A stretch of 64,000 nucleotides of DNA. Source: Methylotenera_A sp046598525. Its GTDB lineage: Bacteria; Pseudomonadota; Gammaproteobacteria; Burkholderiales; Methylophilaceae. The stretch lies in contig JBKJIJ010000013.1 of NCBI GenBank assembly GCA_046598525.1, positions 91,590 through 155,589 of the forward strand. The letters run 5' to 3'. Positions 25,542 to 34,294 of the stretch are shown piece by piece. Position 1 is the first letter of the stretch; each line of letters opens with the position of its first letter. Position numbers and translations under genes: made by a program. A model generated the notes under the pieces. The model did no database searches, had not been told where the DNA came from, and saw nothing but the letters and a program-made list of their open reading frames with translations.

Positions 25542-26000
25542 ATGATTAATCTCAAATTTGAGTTAAACAATCAGCCAATGAGTGCAATCAAAAGCGGCAC
25601 TCGTTCATTCGCTGCTTTTTCAGGCTTAGGTTCATTTGTTAACAAACGTTCGACAATGTGTTTGCCTACATTTGGTTCCATTCCTATCGGCACTTACTAT
25701 ATATTCGATCGCCAATCAGGTGGTTTACTCGGACCTTTGCGAGATTTGTTTAATGATCACAGCAACTGGTTTGCTTTGTACGCAATTGACGGAAAAATCG
25801 ACGATCAGACATACTGCAACAATGTAAAACGAGGCGCCTTTAGGATTCACCCAAAAGGATTCACTGGTAGAAGTAAGGGTTGTGTGGTTATAGATGATGC
25901 TTCGGACTATTTACACTTAAAAAATATTCTCAAAAGTTCGGCTCAGATCGAAATACCTAGCATTAAACTAAAAGCTTATGGCTGCTTGATTGTAAAATGA
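25542..26000 (+). CDS. DUF2778 / Tlde1-like L,D-transpeptidase-fold protein (candidate antibacterial effector)
   Basis: 152 residues. The C-terminal motif IHPKGFTGRSKGCVVI holds H103, S111 and C114 in the H-x2-G-x4-S-x-G-C arrangement of the Tlde1 (DUF2778) family, which carries the catalytic His/Cys of an L,D-transpeptidase-like fold. Known family members are type VI secretion effectors that attack peptidoglycan tetrapeptides in the periplasm. There is no Sec signal peptide, which fits delivery by a secretion machine. The stop codon overlaps the next gene by 4 bases (ATGA), as for a toxin with its immunity gene. No VgrG, PAAR or Hcp gene is in the window. Base composition is AT-rich compared with neighbours. 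The effector role is inference. Confidence 0.65.
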   Translation: MINLKFELNNQPMSAIKSGTRSFAAFSGLGSFVNKRSTMCLPTFGSIPIGTYYIFDRQSGGLLGPLRDLFNDHSNWFALYAIDGKIDDQTYCNNVKRGAFRIHPKGFTGRSKGCVVIDDASDYLHLKNILKSSAQIEIPSIKLKAYGCLIVK

Positions 26001-26257
26001 AAATCGTTCGCTATGCTGCATTTAGCCTTTCTGCTCTACCCCTTACTTACCTACTAACCAATTGGTGGATAAATTCTAAATGGTCAGAAATTACTTGGAC
26101 ATGGCTAAATCAACTATTTCAACAAAATCTAGGGCTAGCTTCTGATATCGAGTTGATATTAACAATTGCTTGCTTCTTTGTAATTTCCCTCTTTATTTCA
26201 TCACTTTTGTTTTGTGTATTTGAGCATGTGATTAAACGGGCGCGTCGTTCAAGTTAA
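25997..26257 (+). CDS. Small two-helix membrane protein, candidate immunity partner
   Basis: 86 residues, not recognised. Hydrophobic helices lie at about residues 7-26 and 53-76, separated by a loop with several tryptophans (WWINSKWSEITWTW). By charge it could place the loop in the periplasm, where it could meet a peptidoglycan-targeting enzyme. The start ATG overlaps the stop of the DUF2778 gene, indicating a coupled pair. The immunity assignment rests on context only. Confidence 0.5.
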   Translation: MKIVRYAAFSLSALPLTYLLTNWWINSKWSEITWTWLNQLFQQNLGLASDIELILTIACFFVISLFISSLLFCVFEHVIKRARRSS

Positions 26258-26473
26258 ACGTATGGTCAGCGTGATTAAACTGCGTATAAACATTTCTTTT
26301 GCCCTTGTTTTGTGTGTTTTTTCTCTTTTTAAGTTTTCCCCCGTATAATAGGTTCACCCTGCAAAAACCAATCTGTGCAGCGGCCACATTTTTATTTCCC
26401 CTATATTTGTTTGTCTTGATTGGTGTTGTTAACAATAACAACAGGCCAACTTTAGTTTTTTGAAAGTTTTACT

Positions 26474-27874
26474 TTGTCTATTGAAACAACCCCTACCCTT
26501 AACTTTAACCAGTTAGGCTTAGCCGAACCCATTCTGCGCGCGATTGCGGACGCAGGTTATACCACCCCAACCCCTATTCAGTCCAAAGCGATTCCTGTTG
26601 TGTTAGACGGCGGCGATTTGCTGGCTGGCGCGCAAACAGGTACTGGCAAAACGGCTGGTTTTACTTTGCCTTTGCTGCATTTATTGCACAGCAAACCTAA
26701 GCAAAATAAGGCAGGCCAACCGCGCTGCTTAATGCTAACGCCAACGCGCGAGTTAGCCGCACAGATTGAAGAATCGGTTAAAACGTATGGCAAATACTTA
26801 CAATTAAAATCATTTGTGGTGTTTGGCGGCGTAAATATTAATCCGCAGATTAATCGCTTATCTAAGCCAATCGATATTTTGGTGGCAACGCCTGGCCGTT
26901 TATTGGATTTAGCCAATCAGCGCAAAGTGGATTTATCGGCAGTGGAATTTTTAGTGCTAGATGAAGCCGATCGTATGCTGGATATGGGTTTTATTCGCGA
27001 CATTAAAAAGCTACTGGCGATGTTGCCAAAAAAGCGTCAAAACTTGTTATTTTCGGCGACGTTTTCAGACGAAATCAAGCAATTAGCCGATGGTTTATTG
27101 CATAAGCCTGGCTTTATTGAAGTAGCGCGTCGCAACACCGCATCTGAAATGGTTGAGCAAACTGTGCATTTGGTCAAGCAGGCGCATAAATCTAGCCTAT
27201 TGAGCTATTTGATTAAAACCAATAATTGGCAGCAAGTGTTGGTATTTACCCGTACTAAGCATGGCGCTAATCGCTTGGCTGAAAAGTTGATTAAAGATGG
27301 CATTCCTGCCGCGGCGATTCATGGCAACAAAAGCCAAAGTGCGCGTACAAAAGCATTAGCCGATTTTAAAAATGGCGATATTCCTGTTTTAGTGGCTACC
27401 GATATTGCCGCACGTGGCTTGGATATTGACCAATTGCCGCAAGTGGTGAACTTTGAATTGCCCAATGTGCCAGAAGATTATGTGCATCGTATTGGCCGTA
27501 CAGGCCGCGCGGGTAGTAGTGGCGCCGCTATTTCACTAGTGGATTTTGAAGAAGCGAAGTACTTAAAAGACATTGAAAAACTGATTAAGCGCGAGATTCC
27601 AAAAGTGGCAGTTGAAGGTTTTCAAGCACCAACGCATATAGAACCAGAAGCGCCGCGCGGGCCAAGAAATCAGCCGCCTAGGAATCAAGCACCAAGAAAC
27701 CCAAAAAATCAGCAATCGAAAGCGAAACCAGCTAGCCGCCCACAAGCTAATGGCCAAAAGCCAGCGCAAGCCAAACCGCAAGGTCAAAGGCCAGCACAGC
27801 AAAAGCCTTTTCAAAATATGCAGCAACCAAACGGCAATCAAGCTGCGCATCATAGTGGCAATCGCGGCAAATAA
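26474..27874 (+). CDS. rhlE: DEAD-box ATP-dependent RNA helicase (RhlE-like)
   Basis: 466 residues. The start is TTG at 26474; no ATG precedes the conserved Q motif. Helicase motifs in order: TPTPIQ (Q motif), AQTGTGKT (I), PTRELA (Ia), TPGR (Ib), DEAD (II), SAT (III), ATDIAARGLDI and HRIGRTGRAG (V/VI). The last 85 residues are a basic N/Q/P-rich low-complexity tail (NQPPRNQAPRNPKNQ), typical of RNA-remodelling and cold-adaptation helicases. A 216-base leader with no gene precedes it, which may carry cold-shock-type control. Confidence 0.93.
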   Translation: MSIETTPTLNFNQLGLAEPILRAIADAGYTTPTPIQSKAIPVVLDGGDLLAGAQTGTGKTAGFTLPLLHLLHSKPKQNKAGQPRCLMLTPTRELAAQIEESVKTYGKYLQLKSFVVFGGVNINPQINRLSKPIDILVATPGRLLDLANQRKVDLSAVEFLVLDEADRMLDMGFIRDIKKLLAMLPKKRQNLLFSATFSDEIKQLADGLLHKPGFIEVARRNTASEMVEQTVHLVKQAHKSSLLSYLIKTNNWQQVLVFTRTKHGANRLAEKLIKDGIPAAAIHGNKSQSARTKALADFKNGDIPVLVATDIAARGLDIDQLPQVVNFELPNVPEDYVHRIGRTGRAGSSGAAISLVDFEEAKYLKDIEKLIKREIPKVAVEGFQAPTHIEPEAPRGPRNQPPRNQAPRNPKNQQSKAKPASRPQANGQKPAQAKPQGQRPAQQKPFQNMQQPNGNQAAHHSGNRGK

Positions 27875-27884
27875 TTAAGCTATC

Positions 27885-28032
27885 GTCATTGCGCTGAAGA
27901 CGGGAATCTAAGTGAGGTTAAATAATTAGCAATTTGGCAATGGTTATAAAACCTTAAATTGTCAGGTGCTCAATTATTGCAAACAGTTATTAAGATGTTA
28001 CTTGACTGGATTCCAGCCTGCGCTGGAATGAC
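27885..28032. repeat. Bipartite inverted-repeat element, type B (rhlE-yaiI spacer)
   Basis: The right arm CTGGATTCCAGCCTGCGCTGG ends in GAATGAC at 28032; to stay brief, its core is TTCCAGCCTGCGCTGGAA. The left arm (27885-27910) begins GTCATT but is diverged. The right arm matches those at 13084-13105 and 13346-13367. Confidence 0.75.
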
Positions 28033-28088
28033 GATATTGGAATTTTTTGATTCACAACGCAGCATGATATTGAGAGATGCTTTATAAA

Positions 28089-28556
28089 ATGAAAATTTGG
28101 GTGGATGCGGACGCTTGTCCGGTGGTGATTAAAGAGATTCTGTATCGCTCTGCCATGCGCACGGGCGTTAGCACTACCTTAGTTGCCAACGCTTTTTTGC
28201 GCGTGCCGCCATCAGCCAATATTTTTTCTATTCAAGTAGAAAAAGGCTTTGACGTAGCCGATAATTATATTGTGCAAGCGGTTGAAGTGGACGATTTAGT
28301 AATTACGGCGGATATTCCACTAGCGGCGCAGGTAGTGGCAAAAGGCGCGCATGCGTTAAACCCGCGCGGTGAAATGTACACAAGCGCCAATATTGCAGAG
28401 CGCTTAGCCATGCGCGATATGATGGATGAGTTGCGCAGCCAAGGTGCCGAAATTGGCGGCCCTGCGGCATTTAACCAAGCCGATAGGCAAAAGTTTGCAG
28501 CGGAACTAGATCGATTTATTGCACGTCACATCAACAAGACTGCTAGCAAAACATAG
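28089..28556 (+). CDS. YaiI/YqxD (DUF188) family protein
   Basis: About 155 residues from the ATG at 28089 (MKIWVDADACPVVIKEIL), the usual family N-terminus; an ATG 12 bases upstream gives MLYK in front. DUF188 proteins have a PIN/NYN-like nuclease fold with conserved acidic residues (DADACP, DNYIVQ, ITADIPLAAQ). The cellular role is not known. It sits alone, followed by a lipocalin gene 25 bases downstream. Confidence 0.88.
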   Translation: MKIWVDADACPVVIKEILYRSAMRTGVSTTLVANAFLRVPPSANIFSIQVEKGFDVADNYIVQAVEVDDLVITADIPLAAQVVAKGAHALNPRGEMYTSANIAERLAMRDMMDELRSQGAEIGGPAAFNQADRQKFAAELDRFIARHINKTASKT

Positions 28557-28581
28557 CAAAAATTGAATAGGATTTAACTAC

Positions 28582-29154
28582 ATGCAAAAATGGTTATTAA
28601 TGGTGTTAAGTTTAAGTTTACTCAGTTGTTCTGAGCAAATAGAGGGCTTAAAAGTGGTTCAGAATGTTGATTCTAATCAATATTTAGGCACGTGGTACGA
28701 AATTGCGCGGCTGGATCACAGCTTTGAGCGCGATTTGCAAAATGTGACAGCACAATATATTAAAAATGAAGATGGCACGATTAAAGTGATTAATCGTGGC
28801 TTTAACGTTAAAAAAAATGAGTGGAAAGAAGCGGAAGGCAAAGCGCGTTTTGTGGATGCTGCCAATGCCGATGGCACTTTTAGCGGCAAATTAGAGGTAT
28901 CTTTTTTTGGCCCGTTTTACGCGCCCTACAATATCATTGAGCTAGATAAGCCTTATTACAATTACGTGATGGTTACTAGCGGCAAAGATTATCTGTGGAT
29001 ATTATCGCGCACGCCGCAGCTGGACTACCCTATTAAGCAACAACTAATTGCGCAAGCAAAAGCGCTGGGTTTTGCCACAGAAAAACTGATCTACGTGCCG
29101 CAAACCACTGAAATTATTCATTACAAAGCTGGGCCACATATTGAAAAGCCATGA
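28582..29154 (+). CDS. blc: Outer-membrane lipoprotein lipocalin (Blc-like)
   Basis: 190 residues. A lipoprotein signal peptide has the lipobox LLSC with Cys16. The lipocalin barrel shows the first conserved motif YLGTWYEIARLDHSFER and the second around YNYVMVTSGKDYLWILSR. Family members bind lysophospholipids or fatty acids and help maintain the envelope. A bidirectional terminator follows. Confidence 0.93.
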   Translation: MQKWLLMVLSLSLLSCSEQIEGLKVVQNVDSNQYLGTWYEIARLDHSFERDLQNVTAQYIKNEDGTIKVINRGFNVKKNEWKEAEGKARFVDAANADGTFSGKLEVSFFGPFYAPYNIIELDKPYYNYVMVTSGKDYLWILSRTPQLDYPIKQQLIAQAKALGFATEKLIYVPQTTEIIHYKAGPHIEKP

Positions 29155-29177
29155 GCGGCCCATCAATAGCTTAAGTA

Positions 29178-29214
29178 AAAAAGCCGCGCATCTTTCAATG
29201 CGCGGCTTTTTTTA
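29178..29214. terminator. Bidirectional intrinsic terminator (blc / BON gene)
   Basis: AAAAAAGCCGCGCAT and ATGCGCGGCTTTTTTT form a strong GC stem with A- and T-runs on each side, between two convergent genes. Confidence 0.92.
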
Positions 29215-29250
29215 TCTAGCTAAAACTTTTATCTGGTTAAAAACTAATAA

Positions 29251-29763
29251 TTAGCTTTTTACTACTAAACTATTTTTAACCATTTTAACGCCACCAATTT
29301 TAGAAGTAATGGCTTCTGCTTTTTGTTTTGACATTTCGTCAGCCACAAAACCGCTTAAAATCACTTCACCTTTGTAGGTTTTAACAGTAATGTCTGTGCT
29401 TTTTAAATCACGTTCGGCTAACAATTCAGCTTTAATTTTAGTCGTGATCAAGCTATCTGAAGCAACTCTTTTTACGCGTGTTTGTTGATCTTCTGATTTA
29501 TAGTTGGCGTATTCATTATTGTCTAAAGTACCATCAGCATCAATATCGGCTTCAGCAAAATTAGCTTCTGTAAACAATTTGTCTTTGCTTGCTTCCATTT
29601 GGTTTAGCAAAGTATTTGAGTCAGCATCTAATTTTTTAAATTCACCTGCCAATGGTGCTTGTTCTTGTTTAGCATTATCTAATGCATGGGCTTGCATAGC
29701 GGTTGCGCCAAATGCTAAAGCGATGATTAACGTAGCTGATTTTAAAGTGGTTGTTTTATTCAT
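29251..29763 (-). CDS. Periplasmic EF-hand plus BON-domain protein
   Basis: About 170 residues from the ATG at 29761-29763, preceded by AGGAG; a longer frame to 29787 is less likely. The signal peptide ends near MQAHA. Two EF-hand-like loops follow (LDADSNTLLNQME and IDADGTLDNNEY), then a C-terminal BON domain (KAELLAERDLKSTDITVKT, GEVILSGFV, KMVKNSLVV). BON domains bind membranes or phospholipids, as in OsmY. The EF-hand/BON pairing suggests calcium-sensitive envelope stabilisation, which is inference. Confidence 0.82.
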   Translation of the reverse strand: MNKTTTLKSATLIIALAFGATAMQAHALDNAKQEQAPLAGEFKKLDADSNTLLNQMEASKDKLFTEANFAEADIDADGTLDNNEYANYKSEDQQTRVKRVASDSLITTKIKAELLAERDLKSTDITVKTYKGEVILSGFVADEMSKQKAEAITSKIGGVKMVKNSLVVKS

Positions 29764-29912
29764 GGTGTAGCTCCTGTTGTTTATCAAAAAGCGAAATCAA
29801 TCAGTGAGTGATTTCGCCATGGATGCATAATAATCACATGGCAAAATCAAAAAAGCCCAGTTTTGGCTGATTATGCTGTCAGATATAGACTACAAGAGTA
29901 AATATAATGGCT

Positions 29913-31385
29913 TTAAACGGCCGCCACATCTAAAGGAATTAAGGCGCGGATTAGCACACCTTTGCCAAGCTCACTTAGCATTTCAAAGCGGCCACCAATA
30001 GCTAACACGCGATGGCGCATGCCAGACAAGCCATGAGTATTGCCATCTAGTGCGTTTAAATCAACGCCAATGCCGTCATCTTCAATTTCTAATTTCAAAA
30101 ATTCGCTATCCACCATAAAATCCACCGAAATTTCTGTGGCTTTGGCGTATTTATTGGCATTGTTTAAACTTTCTTGCACAATGCGGTACGCCACCAAGCT
30201 AATAGTTTCATTTAATTTGGTGTTTTCATCCGGCAAATTAAGGCGCAATTTCCACTGATTGCGGTCAGCCGCATCGTTAATTAGCGATTGCAAAGCGGGC
30301 CAAAAACCAAAGGTTGATAACATAGAAGGATGCAGCTCTTGCACAATATGGCGCTGATATTGAATGCCTTGATCGACATAGCTGCTGGTTTTGCGCAATT
30401 TATCAATCACTTCGGTGCCAATTTCAGGCGCTAGCACTTTCATTTTTTTCATCACCCAAGCAATATCCATTTTGGTGGCGGTGAAAATTGAGCCCAGCTC
30501 ATCGTGCAATTCGCGCGATAATTTTTGCCGTTCACGTTCTACATCGGCTTGATAATCTAAGGCAAGGCTGCGCAGCAATTTGGTTTGCTGTTGCAGCTTC
30601 TCTTCATAAATGGCGTTTTCACGCAGCACGCGCTGTTGCAGCTCACTTTTAATGGCAATTTCGGCCAGCAATTGCTTGATGACCAACACAACCAGCCAAA
30701 TAATAATTAATGCACCGGCAAAAATTGAAATGCGCGCAATGGTAACGGTATCTAAGCGCTGTTTAATCTTGTCATCTAAATAATCGTTTTGTTTTTTAAT
30801 CACGGTATCCACAAAATCCATGAACTTCTTGGTTTCTACCAAGCCTTCATCCAAATTCACCACTTGCCTAGCCTCTCGGTATTTACCCGATTTAACCAAA
30901 TTAAGCGTTACTTTCATTTCGGCGGCTTTGGCTTCTAAACTGCCAGAAATCAACTTTACCCATTCGCGAATGACCAACTCATCTTCACCCTCGGTAGTGT
31001 GAATCACTAGCGCATCAATTTTGCGCAGATTTTCTCTGGCTTCATTTAAGGCATCGTTAAATGGTGCAATATAATCTTGCCGATTGGTATACAAATAGCC
31101 GCGTTGCGCGCTTTCGGCTTTATAAACTTTGGTTTTTAAATCATGCAAAATGACAATATTGCTTCTAATTTTAGCAATCACCACATCTTGGCGCGCAATC
31201 GATAGTATCCAATTATCGCTATACATGACCGATATCATCGTAATCAGCAAAGCCACCGCCAGCATGGCAATGGTGCGTCCGCCTAAAAGCGTAATCAGCT
31301 TTTCAAACGCAAACCAACATTGATCAATGATTTTTTTGGTTTTAGTGATTGTTTTATTGGCTAAATTTTGTATATCGGCATTCAA
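29913..31385 (-). CDS. CHASE3 sensor histidine kinase (NarX/DesK-type)
   Basis: 490 residues; the start is TTG at 31385 because the next in-frame ATG is inside the first helix. Membrane helices at about 38-56 and 216-240 flank a periplasmic CHASE3 domain (KVYKAESAQRGYLYTN). A coiled coil leads to a HisKA_3 domain with phospho-acceptor H294 in SRELHDELGS, and a HATPase_c domain with NNANKYAKA, DDGIGV and GLSGMRHR. HisKA_3 kinases pair with NarL/FixJ regulators. The divergent operon encodes one (33045), a plausible partner. The signal is unknown. Confidence 0.88.
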   Translation of the reverse strand: MNADIQNLANKTITKTKKIIDQCWFAFEKLITLLGGRTIAMLAVALLITMISVMYSDNWILSIARQDVVIAKIRSNIVILHDLKTKVYKAESAQRGYLYTNRQDYIAPFNDALNEARENLRKIDALVIHTTEGEDELVIREWVKLISGSLEAKAAEMKVTLNLVKSGKYREARQVVNLDEGLVETKKFMDFVDTVIKKQNDYLDDKIKQRLDTVTIARISIFAGALIIIWLVVLVIKQLLAEIAIKSELQQRVLRENAIYEEKLQQQTKLLRSLALDYQADVERERQKLSRELHDELGSIFTATKMDIAWVMKKMKVLAPEIGTEVIDKLRKTSSYVDQGIQYQRHIVQELHPSMLSTFGFWPALQSLINDAADRNQWKLRLNLPDENTKLNETISLVAYRIVQESLNNANKYAKATEISVDFMVDSEFLKLEIEDDGIGVDLNALDGNTHGLSGMRHRVLAIGGRFEMLSELGKGVLIRALIPLDVAAV

Positions 31386-31525
31386 ATCGCGTCATCGCTT
31401 TCTTACATAAAAATCAGATTATAGCGTCTAAATCATTTGCTAGTGATGCATTACTATGCAAACAAATTTCAAGTATTTATTTAAACTATTTTTACTACTT
31501 ATATTATCTTTAAAAGGAAAATCCC

Positions 31526-31699
31526 ATGCTTACCTATGCACTCATTTTTTTCGTTATTGCCGTTATCGCCGGCATGCTAGGCTTTAAAGGCGTAGAGTCT
31601 GGCGCATCCAAAATTGCCAAAATCTTCTTCTTTATCTTTATTATTTTGTCACTATTAGTAGTGGGCGCCACTGTGCTTGGCCTTAAATTAGCATTTTAA
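31526..31699 (+). CDS. DUF1328 small membrane protein, copy 1
   Basis: 57 residues. Two hydrophobic helices, MLTYALIFFVIAVIAGMLGF and IFFFIFIILSLLVVGATVLG, flank a short GVESGASKIAK linker. This is the YtjA/DUF1328 family. A good AAAGGAAA ribosome site lies upstream. The function is unknown; members often respond to envelope or osmotic stress. A homologous second copy follows at 31836. Confidence 0.88.
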   Translation: MLTYALIFFVIAVIAGMLGFKGVESGASKIAKIFFFIFIILSLLVVGATVLGLKLAF

Positions 31700-31835
31700 T
31701 TAGGCGCAACCCATGTCAGCGCTTTCCTACAATCTTTTCAGATAACGCTGGCTAAAGCTTGATAACACATTTGCTTATAGTGGCAACTGTGCATTTGTAA
31801 TACTTATTAATAACTCGTTTTGAAGGAGATTTGTG

Positions 31836-31994
31836 ATGCTGCATTACACCGTCGTATTTTTTGTTATTGCGATTATCGCCGCCGTATTTGGCTTCGGTGG
31901 CATCGCAAGTGGCGCAACTGAAATTGCAAAAATATTATTTTTTGTGTTTTTAATTGTGACCGTTATTTCATTCTTAATGGGCCGTAAAGGTTAG
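31836..31994 (+). CDS. DUF1328 small membrane protein, copy 2
   Basis: 52 residues with the same layout as the gene 137 bases upstream: MLHYTVVFFVIAIIAAVFGF, the linker GGIASGATEIAK, then a second helix ending FLMGRKG. It has a strong GAAGGAG ribosome site. The two copies are clearly diverged, so the duplication is not recent. Confidence 0.88.
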   Translation: MLHYTVVFFVIAIIAAVFGFGGIASGATEIAKILFFVFLIVTVISFLMGRKG

Positions 31995-32090
31995 TTTAAC
32001 AATTAATTTTTACCCATTTAATTTTCTCTATCGCTTAACCTAATTGCACGTTTAATATAACTTGCACGATTAATATAAAAGGAATTCACT

Positions 32091-32513
32091 ATGTTTACTA
32101 CAAATAACCCAGATAATTTAAAAGACAAAGCCGCTCAATTGGCTGAAAATGTTAAAGGCAATGTTGAAGATGTTGCAAATGATGTAAAAGATAGTGCTGA
32201 GCGTATTAGCAATAACTTTCAAAACCGAACAGCCGAAACAAAACAAGAAGCTTCTAACGTAATTGCCAGCTTAAAATCTTTAATTAACCAATATACAAGC
32301 TCTACTAATGTGGCGGATATTAAAAATCAGATTTTAGATAAAGCGCATGAATTACAAGGCACAGTTAAAGACGAAGTGGCCCATGCTTACACGGCTGGCA
32401 GAGACCGTGCAGCGCAAACAGTGCAAGATAAACCATTACTGACTTTAGGCCTTGCTGTTGGTGCTGGTGTGTTGTTGGGTTATATTTTAGGTTCTAAACA
32501 ATCGTCTAAATAA
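32091..32513 (+). CDS. DUF883 family protein (ElaB/YqjD-like)
   Basis: 140 residues. A long amphipathic helical region (about 1-105) is rich in Lys, Asp and Ala. A C-terminal glycine-rich transmembrane helix (LLTLGLAVGAGVLLGYILG) follows. ElaB/YqjD proteins are C-tail-anchored inner-membrane proteins that bind ribosomes in stationary phase. The next gene is YqjE-like, the same order as in the enterobacterial yqjD-yqjE operon, which supports the call. An AAAGGAA site precedes the ATG. Confidence 0.9.
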   Translation: MFTTNNPDNLKDKAAQLAENVKGNVEDVANDVKDSAERISNNFQNRTAETKQEASNVIASLKSLINQYTSSTNVADIKNQILDKAHELQGTVKDEVAHAYTAGRDRAAQTVQDKPLLTLGLAVGAGVLLGYILGSKQSSK

Positions 32514-32534
32514 TACATAGAACCAGAGAAAACC

Positions 32535-33017
32535 ATGTTAAAAACTGTGCTTAAATTAGTTGCCCAATTTATGATTGCCCGATTTATTAAAAATAGTCTT
32601 GAAGGGCAAGCTACTCATGATGTTAAAAATAATTTTAGCGCAGTAAAATCCAGTGTGGCGGCGTTGCTTGAAAGCCACGCCGCCCTCTTTAAAAGCCAGT
32701 TTCATCAAGATTTAAAACGCTTGGTGAATAGTTTTATTGGCTATATGTTTATATTATTTGCTGCATTTTGTTCTGGCGTAACCGGCTTAATGTGGATTTT
32801 TGCAACGGCTTGGAATAGTCCAAACCGCGATATTATTTTAGGAACGACAATGATTTTACCCGTTATATTAGGTATTGCCGTATTTTTTGCTATACGTCAA
32901 TCTTGGAAAAAGAAACCGCTTCTTCAAGAATCTATGGTACAAATTGAGCAAGATTGGCAAGTGTTTAGAAATGGCTTAGATGGAACAGCCGATACTTCAG
33001 ACGAAGCGAATCGCTAA
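32535..33017 (+). CDS. YqjE-like / phage-holin superfamily III membrane protein
   Basis: 160 residues. An N-terminal amphipathic stretch is followed by two transmembrane helices at about 70-95 and 100-125 (YMFILFAAFCSGVTGLMWIF and ILGTTMILPVILGIAVFFAI) and a basic, then acidic, C-terminal tail. The holin-superfamily label reflects fold similarity only; no prophage genes are near. It lies 21 bases after DUF883, an operon partner. Confidence 0.75.
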   Translation: MLKTVLKLVAQFMIARFIKNSLEGQATHDVKNNFSAVKSSVAALLESHAALFKSQFHQDLKRLVNSFIGYMFILFAAFCSGVTGLMWIFATAWNSPNRDIILGTTMILPVILGIAVFFAIRQSWKKKPLLQESMVQIEQDWQVFRNGLDGTADTSDEANR

Positions 33018-33044
33018 TTTTAAGTAGATTATTTAGGCACATTC

Positions 33045-33677
33045 ATGAAAAATGTTTTACTGGTCGATGATCACAGTATTGTGCGTCAAGGCTTAAAAAA
33101 CTTAATTGCGCTAGAAGCCGATTTAACCGTAACAGGTGAAGCGGCTTCTGGTTTAGAGGCGATTAATTTAGTGCGCAGTAATTCGTATGATATCGTTGTA
33201 TTGGATATTTCTATGCCAGATAAAAATGGCGTGGATACTTTGCACGATTTAAAACACGTATCGCCCGACTTACCCGTGCTTATTTTAAGCGGCTATGCCG
33301 AGGCGCAATATGCGCTGAATTTGATTCGCAACGGCTGCAAAGGCTATTTATCCAAAGATGCCGATTCAGATGAAATTATCAAGGCGATTAGAACCATTGC
33401 TAATGGCAAACGCTATATATCGGCCGAATTAGCCGAGTTAATGAGTGAACAATTAAGCCACCCTAGCGAAAAACAATTGCACGAAACCTTAAGCGACCGC
33501 GAATTTCAGGTATTTTTTAAATTGGCTGGCGGCTTAAGCGCAACAGAAATTGGCACCGAACTCAATATTAGCGTTAAAACGGTCAGCACTTATCGCTCAC
33601 GTATTTTAGAAAAAATGAGCCTTAAAACCAATGCCGATTTAACTTATTACGCCATTAAAAATGGCTTGATAGCCTAA
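33045..33677 (+). CDS. NarL/FixJ-type response regulator
   Basis: 210 residues. The receiver domain has acidic pocket residues D8/D9, phospho-acceptor D54 (VVLDISMPD) and the conserved Lys in YLSKDAD. The C-terminal LuxR-type helix-turn-helix is LSDREFQVFFKLAGGLSATEIG followed by KTVSTYRSRILEKM. It lies 27 bases after the YqjE-like gene and probably shares its transcript. The CHASE3 kinase at 29913-31385 is the likely cognate sensor. Confidence 0.92.
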   Translation: MKNVLLVDDHSIVRQGLKNLIALEADLTVTGEAASGLEAINLVRSNSYDIVVLDISMPDKNGVDTLHDLKHVSPDLPVLILSGYAEAQYALNLIRNGCKGYLSKDADSDEIIKAIRTIANGKRYISAELAELMSEQLSHPSEKQLHETLSDREFQVFFKLAGGLSATEIGTELNISVKTVSTYRSRILEKMSLKTNADLTYYAIKNGLIA

Positions 33678-33793
33678 TATGCATACCACATTACACCCAC
33701 ATAATGTAGTCACATGTCAGACATATACCGATATTTTGTATGGTCAATGCACCGTACAATATGGTTTACTTAATCAATTCAAGTTAGTAGCTA

Positions 33794-34279
33794 ATGAAAA
33801 TGTCCGTTTACGAGAATAGTATTTCGACTATAGCGCCATTAAATAAAAGCAACCATGACATGAACCATGAAACAGCCATACATGAACCGATGAAAATGCT
33901 ACTAGTTGAAGACTCAACTTTACTGCGCGAAGTATTGTTTGAAACCATTAATAATTTGGATAATGTGGCCGTTACAGGCACTGCCGCTACGCGCCAAAAA
34001 GCCATTCATTTGTTAGATGAAAAGCCGTTTGATATTTTATTATTAGACATTGAATTAGCTGAAGGCACCGGTTTTGAAGTGATTCAGCATGTGCAAAAAC
34101 CAGATTATCCATTTAAACAGCCGATTATGATTATGTTAACCAATCATGCTCACCCACATTATCGTAGCCTTGCCAAAACCTTAGGCGTGCACTATTTCTT
34201 TGATAAATCCATGGATTTTGATTTAGCGATTGAGGCCATTGAGTTAGAGGCAAACCGCTTTTCAAGCAGCCATCATTAA
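33794..34279 (+). CDS. Receiver-only response regulator
   Basis: 161 residues. A single receiver domain starts at about residue 33 (MKMLLVEDSTLLREV), with phospho-acceptor D85 (ILLLDIELAEG) and FFDKS carrying the Lys near the C-terminus. There is no output domain. The first 32 residues are an unusual hydrophilic extension rich in His/Asn; an internal ATG at 33890 would give a plain CheY-like protein, so the start is uncertain. It could act by protein contact or as a phosphate sink for the neighbouring two-component pair. Confidence 0.82.
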   Translation: MKMSVYENSISTIAPLNKSNHDMNHETAIHEPMKMLLVEDSTLLREVLFETINNLDNVAVTGTAATRQKAIHLLDEKPFDILLLDIELAEGTGFEVIQHVQKPDYPFKQPIMIMLTNHAHPHYRSLAKTLGVHYFFDKSMDFDLAIEAIELEANRFSSSHH

Positions 34280-34294
34280 GCGTTAAAACCACAC

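Noticed and set aside
26258..26473. rhlE leader as a riboswitch or small gene
   Set aside because: A short GTTGTTA/TAACAAC inverted repeat is present, but there is no recognisable riboswitch core and no plausible ORF.
32535..33017. Holin-superfamily label as evidence of a prophage
   Set aside because: No other phage gene is near, and the DUF883-YqjE order is a known cellular operon.
33680..33793. Imperfect palindrome (ATATTTTGTATGG / CCGTACAATAT) before the receiver-only regulator
   Set aside because: The arms match poorly and no known operator fits; too weak to list as a site.
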